Of a DNA stretch of 64,000 bases, positions 53,316 to 62,999 are shown piece by piece. The notes beneath the pieces were generated by a model, which was not told the origin of the DNA, searched no databases, and saw nothing but the letters and a program-made list of their open reading frames with translations. The position numbers were made by a program, and so were the translations under genes. This DNA comes from a bacterium (GTDB taxonomy: Bacteria > Bdellovibrionota > Bdellovibrionia > Bdellovibrionales > Bdellovibrionaceae), in contig JAIELP010000003.1 in assembly GCA_019752925.1 (NCBI GenBank), positions 62,001 through 126,000 on the forward strand, read 5' to 3'. Position 1 is the stretch's first letter; every line of letters starts with the position of its first letter.

Positions 53316-54031
53316 AACTGAACTCCTTTATTTAGTCTTTCATAAACTTCCATATAGGCAGCGTCTACAGCCCCTAAATCCTGACGGAAGCGGTCTTTGT
53401 CTAATTTTTTATTGGTTTCAGCATCCCACAAACGCATACAGTCCGGACTGATTTCGTCCGACAGGATGATTTCATTTTTGTAGTTAAAGCCAAATTCGAT
53501 TTTAAAATCGATCAGCTTAAGACCTACAGCTTTAAAAGTAGTTGATAGAACAGTATTAATTTCTAAAGCCTGCTTCTTTAAAATCTGAAGATCGCTTTGA
53601 GTAGCCCAACCCAGAGCAATAATTTGCTCGTCGTTAACAAAAGGATCATTCAAAGCATCGTCTTTATAATAAAACTCAACTATTGGTTGTTTGAGACTTT
53701 CACCTTCAGTTTTACCAAGCTTTTTAGCTAACGAGCCTGCGATGTAATTACGAACAACAACTTCTAAAGGAATAATTTTGGTTTGATGAACAACCATGTA
53801 TTTATCATCTTTAGTTTCAAGCCAGTGGTGAGCGATACCGTGCTTTGCCAATAGCTTAAATATCAAAGTTGATATTTTACAGTTTAATGCACCCTTTCCT
53901 TCAAAGTTACCTTTTTTAAGAGCATTGAAAGCTGTAAGGCTATCTTTATACTCCATTAAAAGAATATTCTCTTTATCAGTTTTATAGATTTTTTTAGCTT
54001 TACCCTCGTATAACATTTCTTTTGTTTGCAT
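53312..54031 (-). CDS. purC: SAICAR synthetase
   Basis: A 239-residue ATP-dependent ligase that joins aspartate to CAIR. The start MLYEGKAKKIYKT and the signature SDEISPDCMRLWD are diagnostic. Only 1 base separates it from the purB stop. Confidence 0.95.
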   Translation of the reverse strand: MQTKEMLYEGKAKKIYKTDKENILLMEYKDSLTAFNALKKGNFEGKGALNCKISTLIFKLLAKHGIAHHWLETKDDKYMVVHQTKIIPLEVVVRNYIAGSLAKKLGKTEGESLKQPIVEFYYKDDALNDPFVNDEQIIALGWATQSDLQILKKQALEINTVLSTTFKAVGLKLIDFKIEFGFNYKNEIILSDEISPDCMRLWDAETNKKLDKDRFRQDLGAVDAAYMEVYERLNKGVQL

Positions 54032-54032
54032 A

Positions 54033-55328
54033 TTACGCCTTAAAGTATTCTTTCATACGTTTATCGATCGAAGCCAAATGTTTACGGCCAGAGAAAATTT
54101 CTTCCAGCTCATTTTTATTAAATAGTTTTGAAGCTTTTTTATCTTTAACGATTTTATCTTTTAAATGCTCGCCGTCTTTTAATTCGTGGGCCAGCTTCTG
54201 TACTAACGAGTAAGCATCTTCGCGGCTCATATTTTGTTTTTCAACTAAATGAAGCAATAAGTGCGAAGAATATAGAACTCCACCTAATTTTTGCGTATTA
54301 GCAAACATCTTCTTTTCATCAATGTATATACCACTAACTAAGTCTTTCAGGCGTTTTGTCATATAATGAGCTAATTGAAATGCATCCGGGAACACAACTC
54401 TTTCAACAGATGAGTGACTGATGTCACGTTCATGCCATAGAGCAATGTTTTCTAAACCAGCTTGAGCATAACTTCTCATTAATCGCGCCAAACCTGTTAA
54501 ATTTTCAGCGCTGATAGGATTTTTTTTGTGAGGCATGGCTGAAGACCCTTTTTGACCTTTGCTGAAACCCTCAATAACTTCTGAAACTTCACTTCTTTGC
54601 AAGTGCCTTAACTCAACAGCAAGCCTCTCAAAGCCCGAAGCCAGTAAAGCTAAAGCAATTAACACTTCTGCATGACGATCGCGGGGCACAACTTGAGTTG
54701 CGAAGGCCTCAACTTGTAATTTTAATTTATCCGCAACTTTCTTTTCAAACTCTAATGGTAAAGCTGAAGAGGTGCCAACAGCTCCACTTAATTTACATAT
54801 ACGGATATTTTCCTGTGCTAACTTCAAACGTTTAATGTTTCTATCTAGTTCTTGAACAAACCCAGCTATTTTAAAGCCAAAGGTTGTAATTTCGGCAAAA
54901 ATACCATGAGTTCTGCCTGCGCAAATACTTCTTTGGTGAAGTCTGACTATCTTCTTAAGTTCTTTTTTTAATAACTCAGTTTCACCCAGCACAATTTCCA
55001 GAGCATCACTTATTTGTAAACTTAAAGCCGTATCTAAAACATCTGAACTTGTCAGACCAAAATGAATGTAGCGACCACTTTCACCTACGTTTTCAGCCAA
55101 ATTGGAAACAAAGGCAATAACATCATGCTTAGTGGTTTTTTCAATTTCTAAAATACGCTCAACCTGAAATTTAGATTTCTTTTTTATATCCTGAGCCGCC
55201 TTAGCCGGAATAAGTCCCATATCGGCCTGTACTAAGGCGCACTGGATTTCAACCAGCTTCATATACTCAAAGCGACTGTCTGTTGCAAATTGCTTATTCA
55301 TTTGTTCGGTAGAGTAACGTGCAATCAT
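54033..55328 (-). CDS. purB: Adenylosuccinate lyase
   Basis: A 431-residue lyase that acts at two purine steps (SAICAR to AICAR and adenylosuccinate to AMP). The fumarase-type signature SSAMPHKKNPISAENL is near residue 264, and TSSDVLDTA near residue 94. Start overlaps the stop of the unknown gene upstream (ATGA). Confidence 0.95.
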   Translation of the reverse strand: MIARYSTEQMNKQFATDSRFEYMKLVEIQCALVQADMGLIPAKAAQDIKKKSKFQVERILEIEKTTKHDVIAFVSNLAENVGESGRYIHFGLTSSDVLDTALSLQISDALEIVLGETELLKKELKKIVRLHQRSICAGRTHGIFAEITTFGFKIAGFVQELDRNIKRLKLAQENIRICKLSGAVGTSSALPLEFEKKVADKLKLQVEAFATQVVPRDRHAEVLIALALLASGFERLAVELRHLQRSEVSEVIEGFSKGQKGSSAMPHKKNPISAENLTGLARLMRSYAQAGLENIALWHERDISHSSVERVVFPDAFQLAHYMTKRLKDLVSGIYIDEKKMFANTQKLGGVLYSSHLLLHLVEKQNMSREDAYSLVQKLAHELKDGEHLKDKIVKDKKASKLFNKNELEEIFSGRKHLASIDKRMKEYFKA

Positions 55329-56269
55329 TGTTTTTCCTTTTCAGAAAAGAATATCCTATTTTTTTTATTTTGATTCAAAAATACATTTTGAATAAAACCA
55401 GCCACACGAGCTTCAGACCAGTAAGAAAATGACGGAAACACCGATCCAAGGTTTTTAATTTTCATTTTGATACTCTGATTATTAAAGCCGTTAGTTGCTA
55501 AAATGCTTTTATTTAAAACCTCACCTAATTCAAAAGTTATAAATTCTTTATCAAAAATCTTACGGGTTCTTTGTATTAAAAACTCTATCAATTCTTCTGA
55601 ATCCTGTTGTTTATAAGGTATATAAAAATTAATCGTAATTTTATCCGAATCTACTTTACATATATACCAATTATCAAAGATCGATTTAATAACTGGATTT
55701 TCTACAAAAATGAATTCCTGCTCGAATACTTGCTTACCAAGTTTCGCCTTAATAGCAAAATCGAGGTTAAGCATAACATAAGCCTGACCAGCTACGCCCT
55801 TAAATACGTTTTGTTTTTTATTCTCAAACAGGTCTGAAATTGATTTATGGTTCTGAATGACAACATAGTCATATTCAAATCGACCTTGATGTTTTGTTTC
55901 AATAAAATACTTACTGCTGTTTCGGTCAAATTCTAGCGTTATAATATCTTTTGCACGGTAATAGTTTTTATTTAACACAGCCTCATGACTTGGCTCAACT
56001 GTAATTGGCTCAACGCTTGCTATACTTTTTTTGAGCTGAGAGTATTCAGAATCAATTTGCGCTAACGCGGTTTTATGTTTTTCAGTATACAGCTGAATAT
56101 TTTGAGTAATATACACGTTCCCCGTCATTATTGCTAAATCCGCCAGATCGCTGCCTTGTACACAGTTATCATAATTTACTAAATAGGAATCAATCTCCTG
56201 AAAGTACTTTGCCAAAAAGTTGTAAGATTTAAAAATATTTTTATCGTAACCCAAATAAGCTAATTTCAT
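55325..56269 (-). CDS. Protein of unknown function inside the purine operon
   Basis: A 314-residue protein with no family that I recognise. The N-terminal third is helical (KIFKSYNFLAKYFQEID), the rest alternates beta and alpha, with YDYVVIQNHKS near residue 126, a conserved-looking DNWYICKVDSD near 200, and PSFSYWSEARVAGFIQNVF at the C-terminal end that faintly recalls FAD-binding oxidoreductase ends. ATG 56269 overlaps the purN stop (TGATG) and has AGG 9 bases upstream; a GTG at 56278 is less likely. It overlaps purB by four bases. It is AT-richer than its neighbours. Overlaps at both ends show it is a fixed part of the operon. Confidence 0.6.
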   Translation of the reverse strand: MKLAYLGYDKNIFKSYNFLAKYFQEIDSYLVNYDNCVQGSDLADLAIMTGNVYITQNIQLYTEKHKTALAQIDSEYSQLKKSIASVEPITVEPSHEAVLNKNYYRAKDIITLEFDRNSSKYFIETKHQGRFEYDYVVIQNHKSISDLFENKKQNVFKGVAGQAYVMLNLDFAIKAKLGKQVFEQEFIFVENPVIKSIFDNWYICKVDSDKITINFYIPYKQQDSEELIEFLIQRTRKIFDKEFITFELGEVLNKSILATNGFNNQSIKMKIKNLGSVFPSFSYWSEARVAGFIQNVFLNQNKKNRIFFSEKEKQ

Positions 56270-56820
56270 CAAAAACACCTAAATACTATTTCTCTTAATA
56301 AAAACTGCTCTGTGCGTCTTAAAAACATCTGCGCCTCTTTTAAAGTTGAGTCCTTAGGGGTTTGCAGTGATTCTTGTTGAATTAAAATTTTTCCTGCATC
56401 CAATTCAGGTATCACATGATGAATACTAACTCCCATATTTACGTTATCTTCCCAGCTTCTTTCAGCAGAATTAAGCCCTGGATACAACGGAAGCATACTT
56501 GGATGAATATTAATGATACGGTTTATCCAGTGCTGCAAAAAAAATTCAGGGATTATTTTCATAAAACCTGCTAGCACTATGAAATTAATTTTATTTTGCT
56601 TTAAAATTTCATTTAATTTATCAAAGCCCATTTCTTTGTTGAAATAAATGACCTTTTTCCCGAATCTTTTGGCTTTAACGGCGCCTAATGCATTTTTTTT
56701 ATTTGTTACAATTAGAGCCACATCTATTTGATGATGCATTTCTAGTAAGGCCTGCAGAGTCGATCCTCCGCCTGATATGAAAACCGCAACTGGACCTGGT
56801 TTTCTAGGCCCACTTAACAT
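56269..56820 (-). CDS. purN: Phosphoribosylglycinamide formyltransferase
   Basis: A 183-residue formyl-THF-dependent GAR transformylase. VFISGGGSTLQAL, the catalytic Asn/His in INIHPSMLP and the Asp in PELDAGKIL are present. Overlaps purM by 17 bases. Confidence 0.92.
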   Translation of the reverse strand: MLSGPRKPGPVAVFISGGGSTLQALLEMHHQIDVALIVTNKKNALGAVKAKRFGKKVIYFNKEMGFDKLNEILKQNKINFIVLAGFMKIIPEFFLQHWINRIINIHPSMLPLYPGLNSAERSWEDNVNMGVSIHHVIPELDAGKILIQQESLQTPKDSTLKEAQMFLRRTEQFLLREIVFRCF

Positions 56821-57835
56821 GCGGCTCTTCTTTTGTTTTGGATTTTATACGACCTAAAATATGACTGTTATACCCAATTTCAATTAATTTTTGTTGAGCT
56901 GCTTCCGCATGCTCAGCTTTCAGAATAACCATTAATCCCATGCCGCAATTGAAAGTCTCACGCATTTCTTGGTCGCTAATGCCCGCTCTTCTTTGAACTT
57001 CTACAAAACACTCTGGCATTTCCCATTTTTTCAATACGGCCTTAACATCTTCAGGCATAACTCTAGGTAGATTTTCAATTCCTCCACCAGTCATGTGGGC
57101 CATCGCATGAATTTCAAATTCATTTTTAAGCACAATAGCAGCCTCGACATAAAGTTTTGTTGGCTCTAATAGCCATTGACGGTATTTATCGTATTCGCCT
57201 TCAAAAACCTTACGGATTAATGAGTATCCATTGCTGTGGTAACCTGAGCTTTCAATGCCTATAATCGCATCGCCTTCTTGAACCAAATGAGGTCCCCACA
57301 TTTTTTCTTTATCAACAACACCAACTGAAAAGCCAGCACAATCAAAGTCACCTGCTTGGTAAACTCCTGGCATTTCGGCAGTTTCACCGCCGATTAAAAC
57401 CATGTGTGATTTTTCACAGGCTTGTTTAACACTTGTTAAAAAAGCTTGAGCTGAATTTAAATCTAATTTTCCCGTAGCATAGTAGTCGAGAAAGAATAAA
57501 GGAGTTCCACCCGTACAGATCAAGTCATTAGCACACATTGCAACCAAATCCTGACCCACTCCTGTGAAGTCATTAAAATAACTGGCTAATTTAACTTTGG
57601 TTCCCACTCCATCCGTACAAGAAACCAATACCGGATGTGACATATCTTGAAAACGACCATCAAAAAGAGCTGCAAAACCGCCTATACCCGAAATAACCCG
57701 TTTTTTGTAATCAGGAACATCAGACTTAGAAAAATTTGAATTTGTATTTTGCGTATTATTTGGAGGGTTTTGTAGCCAAGAAACTAAATCATCACCTGCT
57801 TGAATGTCGACACCACTTTTTTTGTAGTCGATCAA
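56804..57835 (-). CDS. purM: AIR synthetase
   Basis: A 343-residue ATP-dependent cyclase for 5-aminoimidazole ribotide. Motifs: GIGGFAALFDG, SCTDGVGTKVKLA, GGETAEMPGVY and MTGGGIENLPR. Start is TTG 57835 with GGGGGA about 5 bases upstream. First gene of the long operon; a 13-bp palindrome lies 40 bases upstream. Confidence 0.95.
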   Translation of the reverse strand: MIDYKKSGVDIQAGDDLVSWLQNPPNNTQNTNSNFSKSDVPDYKKRVISGIGGFAALFDGRFQDMSHPVLVSCTDGVGTKVKLASYFNDFTGVGQDLVAMCANDLICTGGTPLFFLDYYATGKLDLNSAQAFLTSVKQACEKSHMVLIGGETAEMPGVYQAGDFDCAGFSVGVVDKEKMWGPHLVQEGDAIIGIESSGYHSNGYSLIRKVFEGEYDKYRQWLLEPTKLYVEAAIVLKNEFEIHAMAHMTGGGIENLPRVMPEDVKAVLKKWEMPECFVEVQRRAGISDQEMRETFNCGMGLMVILKAEHAEAAQQKLIEIGYNSHILGRIKSKTKEEPHVKWA

Positions 57836-57874
57836 AGCGTCCCCCGAAGTTATAACGTTTTGGCTCTAATTACT

Positions 57875-57887
57875 TGGTAAATTACCA
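57875..57887. promoter_or_regulatory. 13-bp palindrome upstream of purM, possible operator
   Basis: Perfect odd palindrome TGGTAA-A-TTACCA about 40 bases before the purM start. Between it and the start on the minus strand is TATAAC, a plausible -10 box. It does not match the PurR or PurBox patterns that I know. Possibly a repressor site of the purine operon. Confidence 0.35.
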
Positions 57888-58002
57888 GCGTGAGCTTAAA
57901 ATGAAAACCTCGTTTTTTAGTTAACGCTTCAAGACTAAAGGATTGGTTTACTCACTTTAATGTTCAACTCTTTTTAACTTCCTTTACACTGTAGAGGTGC
58001 AA

Positions 58003-58779
58003 TTGAATTCGCCTAAAAAAATACTCATCTTGCTCTTTCTGTTTGTTAGCTTATTTCATCAGCACAGCTATGCTCAAACCACTGACGTAGATGAAGGTTT
58101 CGATCCATTTTCCGATTACAATGAAGTCGAACAAAGTGCCGAAGAAGAAGCGGATATAAATTTTTTCAAAAATGGACGTTTTTTGACTCTCGGTCTTTTA
58201 ATTGGATATCGCGGCTTCACCGATGGATTCTCGCAAGGTTATTCATCTGCTGTCTCCTGGGGTGTTCAATTCAGTTATTTCTTCGATTTACAGCTTGCAA
58301 CTTCTCTTAGTTACTCAGTTTCAGACAGTTCTGTTGATTTTTTCAGTTACAACGATGCCAATTTTACCAGTATTTCTACTCACTATACCGGAAATGTGAA
58401 TATTCAAACTTTTGATCTTAATGCCAAATACTATTTTAACACTGAAAATGTTACGCGCGGATTGGCTGATTTAAATCCTTACGTATTGGTAGGTATCGGT
58501 TTATTTACGAGAACCTACAGTTTGTCTTCTTCATTTGCACTTGAACCTGATAAACCTGTTGGTTTTAAAATTGGAAGCGGTATCGAAATACCGCTTATGC
58601 GACGCCGTGCCTACTTAGGCCTACAGGCGGCTTACCACTATGTTAGTTTTCCAGATGAAAATAATGACCGTATTGAAGAAATTAAGAGTGGCTCACCAAC
58701 CCCAGTTCTAAGCCCTATCAGACCAAGACTTAATGGTGATATGTATGATTTCACCACTACAATTGGCGTAAATTTTTAA
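58003..58779 (+). CDS. Outer-membrane beta-barrel protein
   Basis: A 258-residue protein with a Sec signal peptide (hydrophobic ILILLFLFVSLF, cleavage near SYAQ). Alternating aromatic beta-strands follow, and the last residues TTIGVNF end in Phe, the C-terminal signature used by the BAM machinery. It is probably an OmpA/OMP_b-brl type barrel of eight strands or so. TTG 58003 with GAGGT 4 bases upstream is the likely start; GTG 57997 overlaps this ribosome-binding site. Divergent from purM. Confidence 0.75.
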   Translation: MNSPKKILILLFLFVSLFHQHSYAQTTDVDEGFDPFSDYNEVEQSAEEEADINFFKNGRFLTLGLLIGYRGFTDGFSQGYSSAVSWGVQFSYFFDLQLATSLSYSVSDSSVDFFSYNDANFTSISTHYTGNVNIQTFDLNAKYYFNTENVTRGLADLNPYVLVGIGLFTRTYSLSSSFALEPDKPVGFKIGSGIEIPLMRRRAYLGLQAAYHYVSFPDENNDRIEEIKSGSPTPVLSPIRPRLNGDMYDFTTTIGVNF

Positions 58780-58797
58780 AATATAAATTAGAGTTAA

Positions 58798-59283
58798 TTA
58801 ACGATTTTTCTGACTGGTCCTAGTTAAACAAACCTGCTGACCATTTTCAGCTAAATAACAGGTTTTATCGTAATGATAATGCGTATTAATGGCTGTTTCT
58901 TCGGCTCCTTTTGGTATCAACTGAGCCATATCTGAAGACGAAATCTCTCTGGCCGTTGAAACCGGAGGAGGAACAGAAGCTGTCGACTGTGGAGCAGACT
59001 TAAAAAACTTTTGACCAAATACAATCCCAATGCCCAATAAAATAAATACAAAAAAAGCTGTAAATAAATGTTTTTGCTGGCGAAATTCCTGAAGCCTTAC
59101 TTCCTGATTCAAGTCCTTGTACACTGTTACTATATTGGCATTTTCGTTATTTTGCACAGGTAAATTAACTTCACGCAAAGCGGGCGTATTATAAGATGAT
59201 TTACTGGTGGGAGCCATTGGTGGGTATTGAGGAGCAGTTTTTATTGTATTTTTTTGCGCATACTTAACAACTGGCTTACTCAC
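58798..59283 (-). CDS. Single-pass membrane protein of unknown function
   Basis: A 161-residue protein with a Pro/Thr-rich N-terminus of about 70 residues, one transmembrane helix (HLFTAFFVFILLGIGIVFG) and a periplasmic part with two Cys residues (KTCYLAENGQQVCLTR). No family is recognised. Convergent with the beta-barrel gene, 18 bases between stops. Confidence 0.65.
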   Translation of the reverse strand: MSKPVVKYAQKNTIKTAPQYPPMAPTSKSSYNTPALREVNLPVQNNENANIVTVYKDLNQEVRLQEFRQQKHLFTAFFVFILLGIGIVFGQKFFKSAPQSTASVPPPVSTAREISSSDMAQLIPKGAEETAINTHYHYDKTCYLAENGQQVCLTRTSQKNR

Positions 59284-59382
59284 TCAAGTCCCCCTAAAGA
59301 TATGATCTTATCGGATGAATCGGGCTAGACTTTGAGAGTACAGTTTTGGAAATTCAAATCGTCTAATATTGAGACTGCTAGA

Positions 59383-60750
59383 TTAAAAAATTACGCCCAA
59401 AAGCAATAAAACTAAACCTAGAGTGATAACAACTGGCACTCCCCATTTAAGAAAGAACACCCAGTGAGAGTACATCGCCACGCTCGTTGGAAGCTCATTA
59501 TTAACAAACATTTTTTTTCGATCAATCGGATTAAGTGCTTTAAAAAAAAGTATCACCATACCCAGCACTGCAATCGGCAAAAGTACATTAATTAATGTTG
59601 AGTCAAAAAACTCAATTACACTGCGTCCTAGTATTTTAATGTTTTTAAAAATTGTTCCTGAAAATGCAGGAAAAATGGTAATTAATAAAATAACAACAAC
59701 AGCAAATGAAGCAGCCACAGGACGTTTCATATCCGGCCGTTTTTCGGTTAAGTTAGCTGTAATAGTTTCAAGTAAACCTATGCTGGCATTAAGAGCTGCT
59801 AGCCATAAAAATAAGAAGAATGCCAGGCCAAACAAAATGCCACCTTTAATCGATATTAAAAACGAAGGCAATACGTCAAAAACCAGGCTTGGATCTGTAG
59901 CAATTTGTTTTGAACTCGAGAACGCAATAGGAAAAATAAGCAAAACAGCTATGATTGATATTAGAGTATCTACCAAAGTTACACGCAAACCTATTGTGGG
60001 TAAATGGTCATCGTTTTTAAAGTAGCTTCCGAAGGTAACCATCGTTCCGAAGCCTAGAGATAAAGTAAAGAAAACATGGCCAACCGCATGACCGAGTGAA
60101 CTGAAGTTGAGTTTAGAAAAGTCAGGATAAAATAAAAATCTCAAAACCTCTCGAGTTGAATCCTGTGACAAAGAACCTATTAATAAGAACACAACGAGTA
60201 AACCGAACACTGGTAGCAATGACGCAATACGCTTTTCTACACCTTCACCGAAATCCTTAACTACAATAACAACTGCAAACAACAAGTGAACGCTGGCTAA
60301 CATGAACTGCAGCCATCCATTTTGTAGAAGCACATTCACTGAGAGATTTTTTAAGTAAAAATCCGGATCCGACTGAAAAAAGCTCATTATAAACTGAGTA
60401 ATATAATGCAACACCCAACCGCTGATTACTGAATAATAAGATAGCGTAACGGCACTAATAAATACACTGAGCCAGCCAAACATATAAATGCGTGATTTAG
60501 TCTGAGTTGATATTTGTTTTGACGCTGCCAAAATACTAGTTCCAGTAAATCGTCCGATCATAAGTTCCGCAATTAATAGTGCCAAACCTATTGTCAGTGC
60601 CAAGAAAACATAAAGTAATAAAAATGCGCCGCCGCCGTTTTCACCCACTATGTAAGGAAATCTCCATAAATTACCTAAGCCACAGGCACTGCCTATGGCT
60701 AATAAGTAAAATGAAAACCTGTTGGTGAAAGTCGACTTACGGTTAGACAT
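59383..60750 (-). CDS. Sodium-dependent transporter, NSS (SNF) family
   Basis: A 455-residue transporter of the neurotransmitter:sodium symporter family. The NLWRFPYIVGENGGGAFLL at residues 28-46 is the sodium-site motif. Eleven or twelve transmembrane segments. Probably takes up an amino acid (tryptophan, leucine or similar). I chose ATG 60750, which has GGAGG upstream and overlaps the der stop by 8 bases; a GTG at 60768 would add six residues. Not a part of the usual der neighbourhood. Confidence 0.9.
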   Translation of the reverse strand: MSNRKSTFTNRFSFYLLAIGSACGLGNLWRFPYIVGENGGGAFLLLYVFLALTIGLALLIAELMIGRFTGTSILAASKQISTQTKSRIYMFGWLSVFISAVTLSYYSVISGWVLHYITQFIMSFFQSDPDFYLKNLSVNVLLQNGWLQFMLASVHLLFAVVIVVKDFGEGVEKRIASLLPVFGLLVVFLLIGSLSQDSTREVLRFLFYPDFSKLNFSSLGHAVGHVFFTLSLGFGTMVTFGSYFKNDDHLPTIGLRVTLVDTLISIIAVLLIFPIAFSSSKQIATDPSLVFDVLPSFLISIKGGILFGLAFFLFLWLAALNASIGLLETITANLTEKRPDMKRPVAASFAVVVILLITIFPAFSGTIFKNIKILGRSVIEFFDSTLINVLLPIAVLGMVILFFKALNPIDRKKMFVNNELPTSVAMYSHWVFFLKWGVPVVITLGLVLLLLGVIF

Positions 60751-62095
60751 TTTCGCTTTCGCCTCCACGACGTGATTTCATACAGAATATACGGATTGGA
60801 ATCCCGTGAAGGTCAAATTTTTCTTTTAAATTTTTGATCAGGAAGCGGCGGTATGAATTTGTAACACCATCCGGATGATTAGCAAATGCAATAAAGGCCG
60901 GAGGTGTTTGATTAGTTTGAGTTAAGTAATAGAACTTAACGTTTGTAATACCATAAACCGGAGCCGGTGCTTTACGAATTGTATCAAAGAAGAAATCGTT
61001 TAATTCCGAAGTTGAAACTTTGAAGTTAATTTTTGCGCTTACATCTTCAATCGTTTTAAATAAATCATCAATACCCGCACCTGTTTTTGCCGAAGTAAAT
61101 ACGATTGGTACGTCTGTGAAAAAGTGGAATTCTTTTTCAACTTGAGCGCGGAAAGCTTCGCGGTAAGAAGCTACTTCTTCTTTAGCAATATCTGACTTAT
61201 TAGCAACGATAATTACACCTTTATGATCTTCAAGGATTTGTTGCATAATTTTGGCATCTTGCTCGGTAGGACCAGTAATACCATCAACAACCAGCAATAC
61301 TACCTGAGAACGACGGATTGATTCCTGCGATTTAAATGCTGAAATAATTTCGATATCGTCTTCACGGCGTGATTGGCGTCTAAGGCCGGCCGTATCTACG
61401 ATTACATATTTTTTATCGTTGTAAACAAACGGAGAATCTACTGAATCTACGGTTGTTCCCGCTACGTCAGAAACCAACATCCGGTGAACGCCCAATAAAC
61501 AGTTACAAAGCGAGCTTTTACCTACGTTGGGTTTACCCACCATAGCAATCTGCATTCCTTCTTTAACAGTTTCTTTCGCATCAGGGATGATTCCATGGAT
61601 CCATTCTAAAATTTCGCCTACACCGCGACGTTGTTCAAACGAAGCGGCTGTAACATCTAAACCGAACTCATAAAAATCCGCTTTAGCAATATCATCTTCA
61701 TGATGTTGATCCACTTTATTAATAACTAAAAGAATTGGGCGGCCTGTTTGCTTGGCTAACTTAATGATGTCGCGGTCTTCAGGTAACATGCCAGAACGCC
61801 CGTCCATTACAGCGATAATAAAATCAACTGAATGTAAGAAGTCCTGAACTTGTTCTTTAATCAATTTAGAGAATAAATCCTGAGATTCAGTAACCCCACC
61901 AGTGTCGATGAGGTCAAATTTTTTACCCCAAACATCGGCTGGTTCTATAATAATATCACGGGTAACGCCTGCTTGGTTTTTTACAACCGACTTACGTGAA
62001 TCCGTAAGAATATTGAATAAAGTTGATTTACCGACGTTAGGACGCCCAATAATAGCAACTTTGGGAGAAATTAAATTAATATCACTTTTTTCCAT
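60743..62095 (-). CDS. der: GTPase Der
   Basis: A 450-residue double-GTPase for 50S ribosome assembly. First P-loop GRPNVGKS at residues 17-24, second GKPNVGKSS near residue 186, and a KH-like C-terminal domain. DTGGV and DTAGL switch motifs follow. Overlaps era by 14 bases. In many proteobacteria der is next to bamB, but here bamB is 57 kb away. Confidence 0.95.
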   Translation of the reverse strand: MEKSDINLISPKVAIIGRPNVGKSTLFNILTDSRKSVVKNQAGVTRDIIIEPADVWGKKFDLIDTGGVTESQDLFSKLIKEQVQDFLHSVDFIIAVMDGRSGMLPEDRDIIKLAKQTGRPILLVINKVDQHHEDDIAKADFYEFGLDVTAASFEQRRGVGEILEWIHGIIPDAKETVKEGMQIAMVGKPNVGKSSLCNCLLGVHRMLVSDVAGTTVDSVDSPFVYNDKKYVIVDTAGLRRQSRREDDIEIISAFKSQESIRRSQVVLLVVDGITGPTEQDAKIMQQILEDHKGVIIVANKSDIAKEEVASYREAFRAQVEKEFHFFTDVPIVFTSAKTGAGIDDLFKTIEDVSAKINFKVSTSELNDFFFDTIRKAPAPVYGITNVKFYYLTQTNQTPPAFIAFANHPDGVTNSYRRFLIKNLKEKFDLHGIPIRIFCMKSRRGGESENV

Positions 62096-62987
62096 CTACG
62101 ATGTACCCTAATTCTTTCATAAACTGAGCTTGCTCATACCAGTTTTCTTTTACGATTACGTTTAGCTCTAAGAACACTTTTTGATCCATTATCTTTTCAA
62201 TTTCAAGACGGCTTTCCTGACCGATTTTTTTAATTACTGCAGCACCTTTACCAATTACGATAGGTTTATGACTTTCTTTGGCTACAAGCACGTCTACGTA
62301 AATTTTAGGACAAGGTTTTGCGTCTTCGTCAAATTTACGGACCTGGGCTGCCAATTGGAAAGGTAGTTCATGCTCTAAGTTTTCAAAACATTTTTCACGT
62401 ACGATTTCGGCTACTAAAGCACGGACGTTTTCAGTTGTGTATATATCGTCTTCAAACAATGGAGCAGGAGATTCTGGCAGCATAGTTTCAATTTGATTTA
62501 AGATATCATTGCGGCCTTCTTTGCCGTCTTTCAGGCAAGATACCTGTAAGCACTTAGCACCTAACTCTTCAACCATGGCTTTAACAATTAAAATGCGGTG
62601 AGCTTTGTCAGACACATCTGTTTTAGTAATTAAACCCATCCAAGGTTTTTTTGATTTGTTAACTAAATCTAATACTTTCTCAACTGCGCTAGCGTCTTTT
62701 TCGTCGATACTTAAAACAGCGATTAAAGCATCGCTTTCTTTAATTACATCGTGAGCTTCTTTTTCTAAGAAAGCATTTAGACCTTTTTCGGCTTTAACTA
62801 AGCCTGGTGCATCGATAAATACAATTTGTGAGTTATCTGTATTCTGAATACCCAGAATACGTCTACGCGTGGTTTGAGGCTTTGACGTTACGATTGAAAC
62901 CTTTTGATCAATTAAATAATTCATCAGCGTGCTCTTACCCGCGTTTGGTTGACCTATTAAACCTATAAAACCTGCTCGATACGACAT
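62082..62987 (-). CDS. era: GTPase Era
   Basis: A 301-residue GTPase that binds 16S rRNA and helps 30S assembly. P-loop GQPNAGKST at residues 12-20, IDAPGL switch II, TKTD, and a C-terminal KH domain with VIGKGAAVIKKIGQESR. 12 bases after rnc. Confidence 0.95.
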   Translation of the reverse strand: MSYRAGFIGLIGQPNAGKSTLMNYLIDQKVSIVTSKPQTTRRRILGIQNTDNSQIVFIDAPGLVKAEKGLNAFLEKEAHDVIKESDALIAVLSIDEKDASAVEKVLDLVNKSKKPWMGLITKTDVSDKAHRILIVKAMVEELGAKCLQVSCLKDGKEGRNDILNQIETMLPESPAPLFEDDIYTTENVRALVAEIVREKCFENLEHELPFQLAAQVRKFDEDAKPCPKIYVDVLVAKESHKPIVIGKGAAVIKKIGQESRLEIEKIMDQKVFLELNVIVKENWYEQAQFMKELGYIVDGKK

Positions 62988-62999
62988 TCTATTTCCTTA

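Noticed and set aside
57836..58002. Purine riboswitch before purM
   Set aside because: No purine-aptamer core or conserved loop-loop sequences seen; only a short palindrome is present.
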